Shown here: positions 8,594-17,558 of the stretch, piece by piece
Position numbering within the stretch: position 1 is the first letter of the stretch
How the letters are laid out: each line of letters begins with the position of its first letter
Source of the DNA: Geobacter sp.
GTDB taxonomy: Bacteria; Desulfobacterota; Desulfuromonadia; Geobacterales; DSM-12255
Direction: 5' to 3'
DNA length: 48,336 bases
NCBI GenBank assembly: GCA_009886125.1
Contig: VFJK01000067.1
Location: forward strand, 1-48,336
Notes under the pieces: generated by a model
Database searches by the model: none
Told to the model about the DNA's origin: nothing
What the model saw: only the letters and a program-made list of their open reading frames with translations
Position numbers and translations under genes: made by a program

Positions 8594-10078
8594 ATGGTAA
8601 AGTTGCTCTTCCTGTCAAATAATCGTAAAGTCGATGACATAAAAAACTCGCTTCAGCATCTGTATGAACTCGAAATTGAGGTAGTTGCAGATTATGATGA
8701 AGGGCTTGAGTTCATATTTGAAAAGCGTCCCGACATTGTTTTTCTACAGGATCAGATTTCTGACGTAGCTGGTGAAATTATTATCCACCATATTCAGCTT
8801 TTTCTGGGGGCGGATGCTCCGGTGGTTATCTTCATGCGCAGTGGTGATGCAGAAGTAAGGCCGGCAGAAGGCCTTTATAAGCATTTTATCGATTTGTCTC
8901 GATCAGATTCAGAGGTTCTGGGTGATATTCAGGACATTTTCGAGTTGCTTCTCGGCCCCAAGCTGCAAAAGATTATTGATTCTTCCATACGCGACGATTC
9001 TGCTAAAGAGGCTCCACTGACTCAGTCTGAAGAGAACAGTTTTACTGTTGTCAACTGCCTGGACGACTTTCTCATTGATTCAGAAAGATTCACTCAAGCA
9101 GCATCTTTAAATGCCGATCAGCAGAATGATGACGAAGTGTCGGGCAGCTCTCCTGAGCCGCCGTTAATAGTTCTCTCCTCAGCTGATGACCAACCGCCAG
9201 ATCCCCCTTCCAACGATGCAAGTGAGAAACCTGAAAGAGAGACGGCGACCGCTTCTGCAAGTTGCGTTTCTTCTGAGATGAGGCAATCTTCGTCTACCCC
9301 TTTTGTGTTCGAAGACGAGCCTCCAGAGATCTTGACGACTGCTTCAAAATTGCTGACGGTCGAAAAAACAGCTGAAAATGCTGCTGTTTTGCTGTCTGTT
9401 CCGGATACGGTACAGATTCCGCCGATCTCTACTGCCGAAGGTGGAGGCGGGGAACTCAAGATTCCTGTAGATTCGGCACAGGCGGATTCTCAATGGACTT
9501 TTGACGGGGAACAGCGTTTAACAACATCCAGCCGGTCCTGGTATCTCACTATAGAACTGCTACTGGTTCTGGTCTTGTTGGTTGGGGGAGTGTATCTGGT
9601 AAGCCACAAACCAGAACCTGCACCCGGCATCGCAAAAAATACGGTCAAGCCAGCTGAGGTTGAACCCGTACCACCCAGTAGGTCGGTACCGGCAGAACAG
9701 AGACCAGAGTCATTGTCGCATAAGTCAGGAGTGACTTCTTTACCTGCTTTCATCCCAAAGAATGTGCATGACCCTGAGTTCCGGGTACAGAATCCGGGGT
9801 GGGAGAGATATAAAAATTCTGAGTTTGAATTCCGTACGTTTCGTGTCGGCGACAGATTCAAGGTTTTTCAGGTAATTGCCTTAAAAGAGCAGAAGATCAG
9901 CCCTTTAATGTTGAGGACAATTCTGCTTGAGCTTGCCGGGGAGGGAGAGTACCGAGTGACCTCCCGAGAAAATAAACATGGGTTTGAGGTTTTGCACGCT
10001 GAGGTAACCCACAAGGCTGAGTTACTCATTTATAGTAAAAAATATACTGTAAAGGCAGTTGTTGTTTCTCTTAATTGA
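8594..10078 (+). CDS. Receiver-like membrane-anchored protein of unknown function
   Basis: I do not recognise this 494-residue protein as a named family. Residues 1-125 resemble a degenerate response-regulator receiver (LFLSNN at strand 1, RPDIVFLQDQISDVAGE near the phospho-site region), without the usual double-acid pocket. Residues ~130-310 are acidic, Ser/Pro-rich and probably disordered. One membrane helix follows (about 318-337, LTIELLLVLVLLVGGVYLVS), then a Pro-rich linker. A conserved-looking C-terminal domain of ~110 residues begins at PAFIPKNV. The predicted topology is cytoplasmic N-terminus, periplasmic C-terminus. It precedes the LysM-type protein and the ATPase on the same strand, suggesting an envelope or secretion role. 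Confidence 0.7.
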   Translation: MVKLLFLSNNRKVDDIKNSLQHLYELEIEVVADYDEGLEFIFEKRPDIVFLQDQISDVAGEIIIHHIQLFLGADAPVVIFMRSGDAEVRPAEGLYKHFIDLSRSDSEVLGDIQDIFELLLGPKLQKIIDSSIRDDSAKEAPLTQSEENSFTVVNCLDDFLIDSERFTQAASLNADQQNDDEVSGSSPEPPLIVLSSADDQPPDPPSNDASEKPERETATASASCVSSEMRQSSSTPFVFEDEPPEILTTASKLLTVEKTAENAAVLLSVPDTVQIPPISTAEGGGGELKIPVDSAQADSQWTFDGEQRLTTSSRSWYLTIELLLVLVLLVGGVYLVSHKPEPAPGIAKNTVKPAEVEPVPPSRSVPAEQRPESLSHKSGVTSLPAFIPKNVHDPEFRVQNPGWERYKNSEFEFRTFRVGDRFKVFQVIALKEQKISPLMLRTILLELAGEGEYRVTSRENKHGFEVLHAEVTHKAELLIYSKKYTVKAVVVSLN

Positions 10079-10164
10079 TTCACATATAATTTTCTTTATG
10101 TATTTATAGTGCTAAAGGGATATTTCCGCTTCCCAAATTTCCACATCTGGCAACTGGAGTTGCA

Positions 10165-11709
10165 ATGTTTCTTTCGGAGCGCTTTTCCAAGGCAGCGATA
10201 TTTTTTCTCTTCCTCTGTTCGATTATACCGGCATTGACGGTAGGCGCAGCAGTGGATTCTCGTTTTGAGCTTGATCAAAAGTCGTTGGGAGTTGCTGCGC
10301 CTTCAGGTGAAAAAACGAAAGCAGTTAAGCCGTCAAAAAAGCAGCCCGTTAAGGTAACTGCAAAAAGTATTTCAGTGGCAAGTGCCGGCAATGGAATCGT
10401 ACATGTTGTAGCTCCTGGTGATAATCTTTTCAAGATACTGATGCGCGATTACAAGTTCAGCAATGATGAAGCCGAGAAGGCTATCAAGGTGATTTGTCGA
10501 GAAAACAGCATTTCCGATATCCGACGTCTCAAGGTCGGGCAGAAGATAGTCATACCTTCCTCACGGCGAACTTCAGTTAAGTCAGGCAGAAATCTTCAGT
10601 CAGGATCTCCTCACAAGGAGGTCCGCAAAGCAAGCGGGATGGCGTTGAGGCTGAATTCGGCGGATACGGAAATTCCAGAGAGGGAAGCCTTTACCCAGGT
10701 CAGTAAAACATGGGACAGGATCATCCCTCATCTTGCCTCCGGGCAGAAAGCGGATATGATTAAGGCTGCCAATTATTCGCTGACTTTTGACCCGCAGCGT
10801 TATCCGGTTTTTGCCGACATGGCTGGAGGAAGTATACTGGTTGACAAAAATGACTCTATCCCGCCGTTAGTAAAAAACCTGATAATTGAAAAAAACCCGG
10901 CAGTCCGAATTATTTCTGAATCTCCGTTAAACGGTAAACGCTTCCTTTCTACCTTGCTGGATTCAGCCGGCTTCTACTCTGTTGAGAAAGATTTCAGCAT
11001 AGAATTCGGGTCTGATCCCAAGCTGACGTTTTACGCTGATTTCAAAATCGAAAAATCACCGGAGAGCCTCATCAATCAGGATATGATCCTTATGAACTCA
11101 GGCCCGATCTCCACTCCTGCAGTACTTCACGAGTTTTTGAAGAAAGAAGGGTTCACGTTATATGAACCATTTATTTCTCGCGAGACTTCATCTCCTGCTG
11201 TACGAGGGAAAATATTTCAGATAACACCACGAAATCAGATTGAGATTATTGATAGTCTGCTTACTTCCATGGCAATTGCTCCGCTCAGGGATAAAATCAT
11301 CGATGTATTTGCTGCGGATGATAACGGCATTTCACTTTCAGTCAAGGCAGAGCGATATTTCGAAAGGGGAGGGCAGCGACATGTCATAACCCGTTTTGAT
11401 GGTGATCCAATTGTCTATACCCTTTTCCGGATTCTTGCAGCTAAAGGCTATAAGACGGTCATACTTGAGGGGCGGGATGATTTCCGTAAAGTTACTGAAA
11501 AACTGCTATCGAGTATGAGTATAACTGGTAAGTATGATAAACATAAAATTGGCCCTGGTCCAGGGGACAGCTATTTTTTCAAAATGTCCGGTTTCAGGCT
11601 TGAAGGTACGGGCTTTCCTGCTGCCGGCTTGTTTTTGACTGATCTTGAACTTGATAATGATGTTGGTCGTCTATTCCATGAGAGTGGCTACAGCATTATT
11701 TCTGAATGA
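10165..11709 (+). CDS. Secreted LysM-domain protein of unknown function
   Basis: This 514-residue protein has an N-terminal signal peptide (FFLFLCSIIPALTVGAA). A LysM-like module sits at about residues 78-130 (HVVAPGDNLFKILMRDY to LKVGQKIVIP). LysM binds peptidoglycan or chitin glycans, so a periplasmic location near the cell wall is likely. The ~380 residues after it match no family I recognise; they include GGSILVDKN and a region rich in aspartate and glycine near the end. It sits 86 bp after the receiver-like protein and 41 bp before the ATPase, consistent with an operon. No lytic-transglycosylase or peptidase motif was seen. Confidence 0.75.
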   Translation: MFLSERFSKAAIFFLFLCSIIPALTVGAAVDSRFELDQKSLGVAAPSGEKTKAVKPSKKQPVKVTAKSISVASAGNGIVHVVAPGDNLFKILMRDYKFSNDEAEKAIKVICRENSISDIRRLKVGQKIVIPSSRRTSVKSGRNLQSGSPHKEVRKASGMALRLNSADTEIPEREAFTQVSKTWDRIIPHLASGQKADMIKAANYSLTFDPQRYPVFADMAGGSILVDKNDSIPPLVKNLIIEKNPAVRIISESPLNGKRFLSTLLDSAGFYSVEKDFSIEFGSDPKLTFYADFKIEKSPESLINQDMILMNSGPISTPAVLHEFLKKEGFTLYEPFISRETSSPAVRGKIFQITPRNQIEIIDSLLTSMAIAPLRDKIIDVFAADDNGISLSVKAERYFERGGQRHVITRFDGDPIVYTLFRILAAKGYKTVILEGRDDFRKVTEKLLSSMSITGKYDKHKIGPGPGDSYFFKMSGFRLEGTGFPAAGLFLTDLELDNDVGRLFHESGYSIISE

Positions 11710-11750
11710 AGCGATACTTTTTCGGCGACTAAGGAGGTTAGAAATAATAA

Positions 11751-13691
11751 GTGATGATCGAAAAAAAGATCGGAGAGCTGTTAATCGAACAGAAACTGAT
11801 CTCCTCTGAACAGTTGTCGGAGGCGATCGATCTGCAGAAGGTTTTTCCAGACATATCGTTTGGGCAATTGCTTTGTAAGCTTGGTTATCTAAAAGAGATT
11901 GATCTCAATCATGTTCTTGATCAAAAAAACAAACGTAGCAAGCTGGTTGAAGTTCTGCTCAAGCTGAAATTTATCAACCAGAAGAAGATTACCCATGCCA
12001 TCGAAGTCAGCCGGCAAAGCAATGTTTCCATTAAAGAGACTCTGCTCAAGCTTAAATATGTTGACGAAGAACAGCTTGTACGTGCTGTGGCAGAGCAGTA
12101 TGGTCTTCCGTATGTGCTGATCAACAGCTCTATCCTGGATAGCTCTCTGTCCCAGCATATCAGTGCATTATACGCTCTGAAACATCGTATTGCGCCTGTT
12201 TCAAAAGTCGGTAATACGCTTACATTGGCAATGGTAGAGCCTCTTAAAAGTCAGGTGCTGCTGGGGCTTGAGGACAGTATCAGGCTCAGGATTTTACCGA
12301 CAATAGCTTCTGAAACCAGCATTTACTCTGCCCTTAAGCTACTCTATGATATTGATGCTGCTGCAAGTGCTTCTGCTGAAAATGATGAGCCCGCCTTTGA
12401 CATGGCCTCGGACGATATTGACAATCTGCTCAGTGAAAGCTCTTCGCAGGAAGAGCCAGAAATTGAGGAAGAAGCCCGAAAGGTAACTGAAAGAGACAAT
12501 GTCATTGTCAAGCTGGTTAATAAAATTGTGTGTGATGCTTATTTGAGCAAGGCATCTGATATACATATTGAACCCTATCCAGGCAGGAAAAACCTCATAG
12601 TTCGTACCCGAATTGACGGTCAGTGTAATATCTATCAACATATCCCTTACAAATTCAAGTTTGCGATCCCATCACGTATCAAGATCATGGCTGAACTGGA
12701 TATAGCTGAACGCCGCAAACCGCAGGATGGAAAGATAACCTTCAAAAAGTTCGGCCCACTTGATATTGAACTTCGTGTTGCAACAATTCCTACAGTGGGC
12801 GGTCTTGAGGATGTTGTCATCCGGTTGCTCCCGAACGGTGAGCCGATTCCCTTTGAGAATCTGGGCCTTACTGCGCGTAATTTACGTGTTTTCGATGAGG
12901 CTATCAATAAACCGTATGGTCTCGTCCTGGTTGTTGGTCCGACTGGGTCGGGGAAAACGACTACTCTTCACTCAGGGCTTGCCAGAATTAATCAGAGCAA
13001 CCGGAAAATATGGACTGCAGAAGATCCGGTTGAAATCACTCAGCACGGTTTACGCCAAGTCCAGGTCAACCCACGTATCGGCGTGACGTTTGCGTCGGCA
13101 CTTCGGGCATTTCTTCGTGCCGATCCCGACGTTATCATGGTCGGAGAGATGAGAGATGTAGAGACCGCTTCAATGGGGATTGAGGCCTCATTGACCGGCC
13201 ATCTGGTCTTTTCAACCCTTCATACAAACTCTGCACCGGAAACGGTGACGAGGCTTCTTGAAATGGGGCTTGATCCGTTCAGTTTTTCAGACTCTCTGCT
13301 CTGTGTTCTTGCGCAGAGGCTGGTGCGGCTTCTCTGCAATGAATGCAAAGAGCCCTTTCATCCCGACGAAGATGAGTTGAATGAAATTGTGGAAGAGTAT
13401 GGCCATGATTCGTTAACCGCTGACGCTTTGCGCCGAACAGGCGTCACAATGTTTCGTGCTGTGGGGTGTGAGAACTGCGTTCAATCCGGTTACAGGGGGA
13501 GGGTAGGGATACACGAAGTTCTTGAGTGTACCGCTAAAATCAGAAGTCTTATCAAGCATCGTGCAGATACAGATGTCGTCCGTGAGCAGGCTCTTCTTGA
13601 TGGTATGCTAACGCTCAAGCAGGACGGAATTCTCAAGGTTCTGTCTGGTTTAACTGACATCCATGAAGTCAGAAGAGTCTGTATAAAGTAG
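11751..13691 (+). CDS. GspE/PilB/MshE-family secretion or pilus ATPase
   Basis: This ~646-residue ATPase has an N-terminal pair of MshEN-like segments (IGELLIEQKLISSEQL; later LKYVDEEQLVRAVAEQYGLP) that in MshE/PilB bind cyclic-di-GMP or the inner-membrane platform. The core carries DIHIEPYPG, Walker A GPTGSGKTTT, the Asp box, Walker B DPDVIMVGEMRD, and the His box STLHTNSAPETVTRLLEMG. The tetracysteine zinc site is CNEC with CENC. The protein should energise a type II secretion or type IV pilus-like machine. No GspF/PilC platform or pseudopilin lies nearby, so it is an orphan ATPase. Start: GTG 11751 or ATG 11754; AAGGAGG at 11731 is somewhat distant from both. Confidence 0.9.
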   Translation: MMIEKKIGELLIEQKLISSEQLSEAIDLQKVFPDISFGQLLCKLGYLKEIDLNHVLDQKNKRSKLVEVLLKLKFINQKKITHAIEVSRQSNVSIKETLLKLKYVDEEQLVRAVAEQYGLPYVLINSSILDSSLSQHISALYALKHRIAPVSKVGNTLTLAMVEPLKSQVLLGLEDSIRLRILPTIASETSIYSALKLLYDIDAAASASAENDEPAFDMASDDIDNLLSESSSQEEPEIEEEARKVTERDNVIVKLVNKIVCDAYLSKASDIHIEPYPGRKNLIVRTRIDGQCNIYQHIPYKFKFAIPSRIKIMAELDIAERRKPQDGKITFKKFGPLDIELRVATIPTVGGLEDVVIRLLPNGEPIPFENLGLTARNLRVFDEAINKPYGLVLVVGPTGSGKTTTLHSGLARINQSNRKIWTAEDPVEITQHGLRQVQVNPRIGVTFASALRAFLRADPDVIMVGEMRDVETASMGIEASLTGHLVFSTLHTNSAPETVTRLLEMGLDPFSFSDSLLCVLAQRLVRLLCNECKEPFHPDEDELNEIVEEYGHDSLTADALRRTGVTMFRAVGCENCVQSGYRGRVGIHEVLECTAKIRSLIKHRADTDVVREQALLDGMLTLKQDGILKVLSGLTDIHEVRRVCIK

Positions 13692-13723
13692 TTTATAATT
13701 ATATAACACCGTATGAAAAAAAC

Positions 13724-13753
13724 TTGACTCGCACTATTACGCAGTGCTAATTT
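13724..13753 (+). promoter_or_regulatory. Promoter of the cold-shock gene
   Basis: TTGACT (13724-13729) is followed after 17-18 bp by CTAATT/TAATTT (13747-13753). Transcription from here would give a leader of about 150 nt before the cold-shock ATG, a length usual for csp mRNAs. Confidence 0.6.
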
Positions 13754-13831
13754 AACGTGCGCAGTTCGGTATCGGAAGTTTTTGCAGTTTCAGGAATCTG
13801 TTTAACGGCCACAAAGATGGACCTGAAAGAG

Positions 13832-13910
13832 TTCCTGCCTCAAGACTCCGGCAGCTGCAGTACAAAAACGGTCCGGTACACTATGACCGGAGCTAACAAG
13901 GAGGCAGGAA
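13832..13910 (+). promoter_or_regulatory. Cold-shock mRNA leader that can pair with the ribosome binding site
   Basis: TTCCTGCCTC (13832-13841) is perfectly complementary to GAGGCAGGAA (13901-13910), which ends at the start codon and includes most of the AAGGAGG site (13898-13904). Inside, CTCCGG (13846-13851) pairs with CCGGAG (13887-13892). An alternative CCGGT/ACCGG hairpin (13873-13877 with 13886-13890) competes with the inner stem. This layout suggests a switchable structure controlling translation. That function is inference; the complementarity is seen directly. Confidence 0.6.
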
Positions 13911-14111
13911 ATGGCACAGGGAAAAGTTAAATGGTTTAACGATGCAAAAGGGTTTGGTTTCATCGAGCAGGAGAACGGTGACGATGTGTTCGTGCACTTC
14001 TCTGCAATCATCAGCGACGGCTTCAAATCCCTTGCTGAAGGTGAAGCAGTAACGTTCGACGTGGTGAATGGTCCTAAAGGCCTTCAGGCAGCAAACGTCC
14101 GCAAAGGTTAA
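13911..14111 (+). CDS. Cold-shock protein, CspA family
   Basis: This 66-residue single cold-shock domain opens with [20 protein letters not shown]. It has RNP1 (KGFGFIEQ) and RNP2-like VFVHFSAI, ending in LQAANVRKG. The family binds single-stranded RNA/DNA and melts mRNA secondary structure. AAGGAGG lies 6 nt before the ATG but is predicted to be sequestered in a leader helix. The gene has its own promoter and a strong downstream terminator, so it is monocistronic. Confidence 0.97.
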   Translation: MAQGKVKWFNDAKGFGFIEQENGDDVFVHFSAIISDGFKSLAEGEAVTFDVVNGPKGLQAANVRKG

Positions 14112-14134
14112 TTTCAACTAAGTCCCCAAAAAAA

Positions 14135-14166
14135 AGCCCTGTCAGTCATCTGACGGGGCTTTTTTT
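14135..14166. terminator. Bidirectional terminator between csp and the metalloprotease gene
   Basis: AGCCCTGTCAG (14135-14145) pairs with CTGACGGGGCT (14150-14160), with one G-U-type position. A run of T follows on the plus strand and A's precede on the other side. It serves csp and probably the convergent operon. Confidence 0.9.
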
Positions 14167-14172
14167 ATCTGA

Positions 14173-16029
14173 TCAATCTGTATACGCACCCAAATTATTT
14201 CCATGCAAAATCCTGCGCCTTGCAAATCTCACAGATAACAAGATGGTTATCATCCCAAAGACTAATCCTGCTGCCCAGAAATAGTTTACTGCAAAAATGA
14301 CCGGGGCGAGAAACACTCTGACAACAGACCGTAATAATTCACTTCTGCTGATTATATCGGCTATCGGTGGACTGATCCTGTAGTAAAGGGCAACAAGAGC
14401 TCTTCCCGGTGGATTTGTCAGAAGGTGTCGGTCTCGGAACTCTCTCAAGACCATGACCTGCGGGTGAAGATAGCTTCCATAAGCAGCAGTGGCTATAAAA
14501 CAGCCGCTCTTTCCCCCGCCACTACTACTACTGCTGCTGCTGCCGGAGCTACCGGATGAGGTTGAGATAATGCTGCCTGAACCGGAGTTCGGATTTGTCG
14601 GCTCTGTCGGCGAGATGATGGTAGTGGTCTGTGGAGTCGGGGTCACTGTTGCTGTGCCGTCGCCGTTATTGGTTATCAAGAGGAAGATCTCTTCGGTCGG
14701 CGTGAAGTTGGGAATAGTAACGGTCTTGCTTGTACTGTCGAAAGAGTACTCTGCTCCATTCGACCCCTTGAAAGCCATGACTGCATACGATGACGGTTTA
14801 TTGGGATAATTAATGGTAAGTGTCGAGGTGGTATTATTGCTTGAGTGGGTGAACTTGTAGTAGATGAACGAGTACGCCGGCAAGGAGAGAGTGCTGCTAA
14901 TTGTTGCTGTTGTGTCAGCTGTGGCGAGAGTTGTCCCGACAGAGTGAAAGTTGGAAATTTCATTTGTGTGGCTGATCCAGTTGCGTAGATACGTCTGCTT
15001 TGCAAACCCAAAAAAACTTGAAGCAAATGTACCTCCGTGGTTTATCAATACCCTGTTGATGAAGGGGATCATCGGAATATTTGTGCCTGAAGGGGATGCT
15101 TCCAGTGCAAATGCCTCCCAGATATCTTTAATAATGTCAGTAGTCGAGTAGAACTGTTCGTAGAGGTATCGGTTGAATATCCAGCGACTGTAGCCGCTTC
15201 CTGAGCTCAGGCTTGTTGCTGTGCCGTTCCCGTTGCTGAGGGTGTATGCAAGATATGGTATCGAGTAGTCATAAAGCTGGTTGGCTGAATCGTAAACTTC
15301 ATCCTCCACCCAGGTTGCAGTTGCTTCTGCATACCATGTTTCGAAGAAAACGTTGTAACCGAACTGGATCGCGTGGAAGAACTCATGTGCTGCAGTGATC
15401 TTGAGAGCTTTCAGCGATTTGACATAAACTGTGTCGTTTCCGGGTATGCTGTTTTGGAATGGTGCTTCAGCAAAGTCATTCTCAATGGTTATGGAGCTGG
15501 TTGCTGATTGACCGGTCATGGTTTCCGTCTCGGTCAACCCGAAATACAAAATATTCTGCAGATAGACATGATAGGGGAATCCGGGAGGTTCCCTGTAGCC
15601 CATATCTATGATCTCACTCTTATATGTTGCCTCGAATACATCGCCAACGGTTTCGACCCAGTCAGGAATGTTATTGTTGTTTGTGTCTGCCAATGGCGGT
15701 GCATCTGCTCCGCTGGTTGCATAATGTACACGGAAGTGTCCGCCGTTTGACTGGTAGACTGCTTCACCGGTCAATACAGGCTTTTCCAGGTGTTTGGCCA
15801 ATGTTTTCCGGGTGCTCTCTTCAAGCATCTTCCAATCTCTTTTCAAATCGTGGCGAAGAGGCATACCGCATTTCTGTGCGACAGGATCCTGTGCACTCTT
15901 CATTGAGGAATGAACGGATACTGATGCAGACTCGCCGAACTGCTCAAGGTAGTGCCGGTCGAGCTCTCCGGATAATGCTTCAGACGCTCCAAAAATCAGT
16001 AATAAGAGCAGGATATTCAATATTCTCAT
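14173..16029 (-). CDS. Secreted HExxH metalloprotease-like protein with CFI-box C-terminus
   Basis: This 618-residue protein has a signal peptide ([18 protein letters not shown]). A zinc-protease-type motif [12 protein letters not shown] (HExxH) sits near residue 215. A beta-rich region and a Ser/Gly linker follow. The C-terminal module begins at [19 protein letters not shown] and ends with a hydrophobic segment and an Arg-rich tail (VRFARRRIL). This C-terminal block is the CFI-box type common in Geobacter and other deltaproteobacteria; it is presumed to be an anchoring or sorting module. The start overlaps the stop of the lipoprotein gene (TGATG), so translation is coupled. Protease activity is inferred from HExxH and context. 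Confidence 0.75.
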   Translation of the reverse strand: MRILNILLLLLIFGASEALSGELDRHYLEQFGESASVSVHSSMKSAQDPVAQKCGMPLRHDLKRDWKMLEESTRKTLAKHLEKPVLTGEAVYQSNGGHFRVHYATSGADAPPLADTNNNNIPDWVETVGDVFEATYKSEIIDMGYREPPGFPYHVYLQNILYFGLTETETMTGQSATSSITIENDFAEAPFQNSIPGNDTVYVKSLKALKITAAHEFFHAIQFGYNVFFETWYAEATATWVEDEVYDSANQLYDYSIPYLAYTLSNGNGTATSLSSGSGYSRWIFNRYLYEQFYSTTDIIKDIWEAFALEASPSGTNIPMIPFINRVLINHGGTFASSFFGFAKQTYLRNWISHTNEISNFHSVGTTLATADTTATISSTLSLPAYSFIYYKFTHSSNNTTSTLTINYPNKPSSYAVMAFKGSNGAEYSFDSTSKTVTIPNFTPTEEIFLLITNNGDGTATVTPTPQTTTIISPTEPTNPNSGSGSIISTSSGSSGSSSSSSSGGGKSGCFIATAAYGSYLHPQVMVLREFRDRHLLTNPPGRALVALYYRISPPIADIISRSELLRSVVRVFLAPVIFAVNYFWAAGLVFGMITILLSVRFARRRILHGNNLGAYTD

Positions 16030-16538
16030 CAGTCAACCATCCTTTTGCCGCCTCTGATTACGGCAAGCACTGTTTTGCTTTCACGGACTGTTACTTCAGT
16101 TTTTGCGCCACGACAGAAAAGTTCGTATCTGCCGGGAAAAAGTTCTTCAGTAAAGAAGCCGGCAGAATCACTGCGTATAACCGAAACTCCCTGACTGGCA
16201 TTTTTTACGGTGATCTGTTCTTCGCGAAGCAGATCGAATCCACTTTTGTCGGCAATTTTACCGCCACTTGAATGAATATAGCAGGTCCCTGAAACAGCGC
16301 CACTGCCTGGCTGGAGTCTGCCTGTGCCGGCAGTGGCATTATCGGGTTGACTCGTTCTCGGATAGTATCCTTCGCGGACCCATAAAGACGGGAGCCCGTC
16401 TATCCTCTGGTTGACAAACGCAACTCCATTGAAGGTGAAGGGCTGCCATAATGATATTTGGCTACTTGAATGAGAACATGCTGCTGAAAGGAGAATGGCT
16501 GGCGAAAATAAGATCGAAAACAGGAGTTTACGTATCAT
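16029..16538 (-). CDS. Putative lipoprotein
   Basis: This 169-residue protein has a lipobox, LLSAAC (Cys21), after a short hydrophobic leader, so it is probably an outer-membrane or periplasmic lipoprotein. The mature part includes a segment ([17 protein letters not shown] to [11 protein letters not shown]) resembling a small carboxypeptidase-regulatory-like (CarbopepD_reg) beta-sandwich; that is a weak inference. It overlaps the upstream phosphorylase-like gene by 4 bp and the downstream metalloprotease start, so all three genes are translationally coupled. Confidence 0.7.
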   Translation of the reverse strand: MIRKLLFSILFSPAILLSAACSHSSSQISLWQPFTFNGVAFVNQRIDGLPSLWVREGYYPRTSQPDNATAGTGRLQPGSGAVSGTCYIHSSGGKIADKSGFDLLREEQITVKNASQGVSVIRSDSAGFFTEELFPGRYELFCRGAKTEVTVRESKTVLAVIRGGKRMVD

Positions 16539-17281
16539 TTCATCTGCTCCAGTGAGAAGTGTAGGGCTTCGGCTAAAGAGCGTCCCGCGGCTTTAGCACT
16601 TTTTGCAAGCTGCAAGAGCTGTAGAAGTATAAACGGATTTTTCAGAAGCAGAAGAGATATTTTTTTAAAGCTTATAGTGAAGCTGTTGTCGCAGATATCC
16701 CGGAACAACCCGGCAGGGTCGATTTCTGCCGTATCGCTGACAGCTCGGATGGCTGCAAATCTGGTCCCTCGTTCAGTGCAGACATTCAAGATACTCCAGC
16801 TCTCCATTTCAAGGACTACTGGCTGATCAGGAAAATCTTTCAAATGGTTGATCAATAATTTCTTGTCTACTATTTCTTCTGTGCTGATGAATATGCCGGT
16901 CCTGATCAGTGGTTGCCCGGAGAGACGTGCCGTTTCGAGCAGTTCGCAGTCGCAGCTCTTTTCAATGGCTGATGTTGTTGATGAGTAATGGTATATCGAT
17001 TCAGCGGCCACAATATCCCCGGTTTCAAGCCCGGGGAAAAGTGCTCCGCAAAAACCTGCATTGATGATTATGTCAGGCTGGATCAGGTCAAGAGCCAGCA
17101 GAGCTGCTCTGCCAGCCTTCTTGAAGCCGATCCCGCTCAGGAGAAGAAATATGCTTTTGCTGTCGGATTCAAGCTTCCATACAGGAAGATCTGCAATAAC
17201 GGTTCTCTTTGCTCCGGGGAAAAGTCGTAGTATCGGGCCGGACTCCTGAGGTATTGCGCAGATTATGCATATTCGACTCAT
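16535..17281 (-). CDS. Nucleoside phosphorylase/MTA-SAH nucleosidase superfamily protein
   Basis: I place the start at the ATG at 17281 (MSRICIICAIPQE), giving 248 residues. A longer frame beginning with TTG at 17359 overlaps the divergent ffh promoter and adds a low-complexity Pro/Phe leader. Superfamily marks are ICAIPQESGPI at strand 1, SGIGFKKAGRAA, INAGFCGALFPGLETGDIV, EMESWSILNVC (ribose-binding Glu) and the catalytic-region VSDTAE. The last ~60 residues are helical. Related proteins are MTA/SAH nucleosidase, futalosine hydrolase and hopanoid-associated phosphorylase (HpnG). No hopanoid or menaquinone genes are adjacent, so the substrate stays open. Confidence 0.75.
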   Translation of the reverse strand: MSRICIICAIPQESGPILRLFPGAKRTVIADLPVWKLESDSKSIFLLLSGIGFKKAGRAALLALDLIQPDIIINAGFCGALFPGLETGDIVAAESIYHYSSTTSAIEKSCDCELLETARLSGQPLIRTGIFISTEEIVDKKLLINHLKDFPDQPVVLEMESWSILNVCTERGTRFAAIRAVSDTAEIDPAGLFRDICDNSFTISFKKISLLLLKNPFILLQLLQLAKSAKAAGRSLAEALHFSLEQMK

Positions 17282-17349
17282 ATTCCGGAGTCTATCAAAG
17301 GGCAGGGGAAAGGGCAACGGTGAAGAGCCCTGGCTGATAGTTTTTTGTC

Positions 17350-17379
17350 TTGACAACAAAACACCCTCTCTTCTATAGT
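17350..17379 (+). promoter_or_regulatory. Sigma70 promoter of the ffh operon
   Basis: TTGACA (17350-17355) and TATAGT (17374-17379) are separated by 18 bp, a near-consensus pair. It implies a leader of about 170 nt before ffh and lies just upstream of the divergent phosphorylase-like gene. Confidence 0.7.
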
Positions 17380-17428
17380 TACCCCTTTACAGGTGTATGT
17401 GTGCCTAAAATGCCTCTGGTTTGTAATT

Positions 17429-17481
17429 AGGAGCCGTTACGAAATAAGAGTTATATTCCAAGCTGTTTCGTTAAGGCTCCT
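17429..17481. repeat. Imperfect 16-bp inverted repeat in the ffh leader
   Basis: AGGAGCCGTTACGAAA (17429-17444) and TTTCGTTAAGGCTCCT (17466-17481) match at 14 of 16 positions around a 21-nt loop. The AGGAGC ends and following AAAT-like bases resemble the ends of the 182-bp element at 21825-22006. It may be an internally deleted relative; as RNA it would form a stable hairpin in the leader. Confidence 0.5.
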
Positions 17482-17558
17482 TATGCCGTTCTTGCCACAG
17501 CATATGTAACAGTTATTTTATTCCGACGGCTTAATTGAAGTCAATGGTGGTTTAAAGA

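Noticed and set aside
16535-17281. Hopanoid-associated phosphorylase (hpnG)
   Set aside because: The family resemblance is general, and no hopanoid genes lie in the window, so the specific name was not used.
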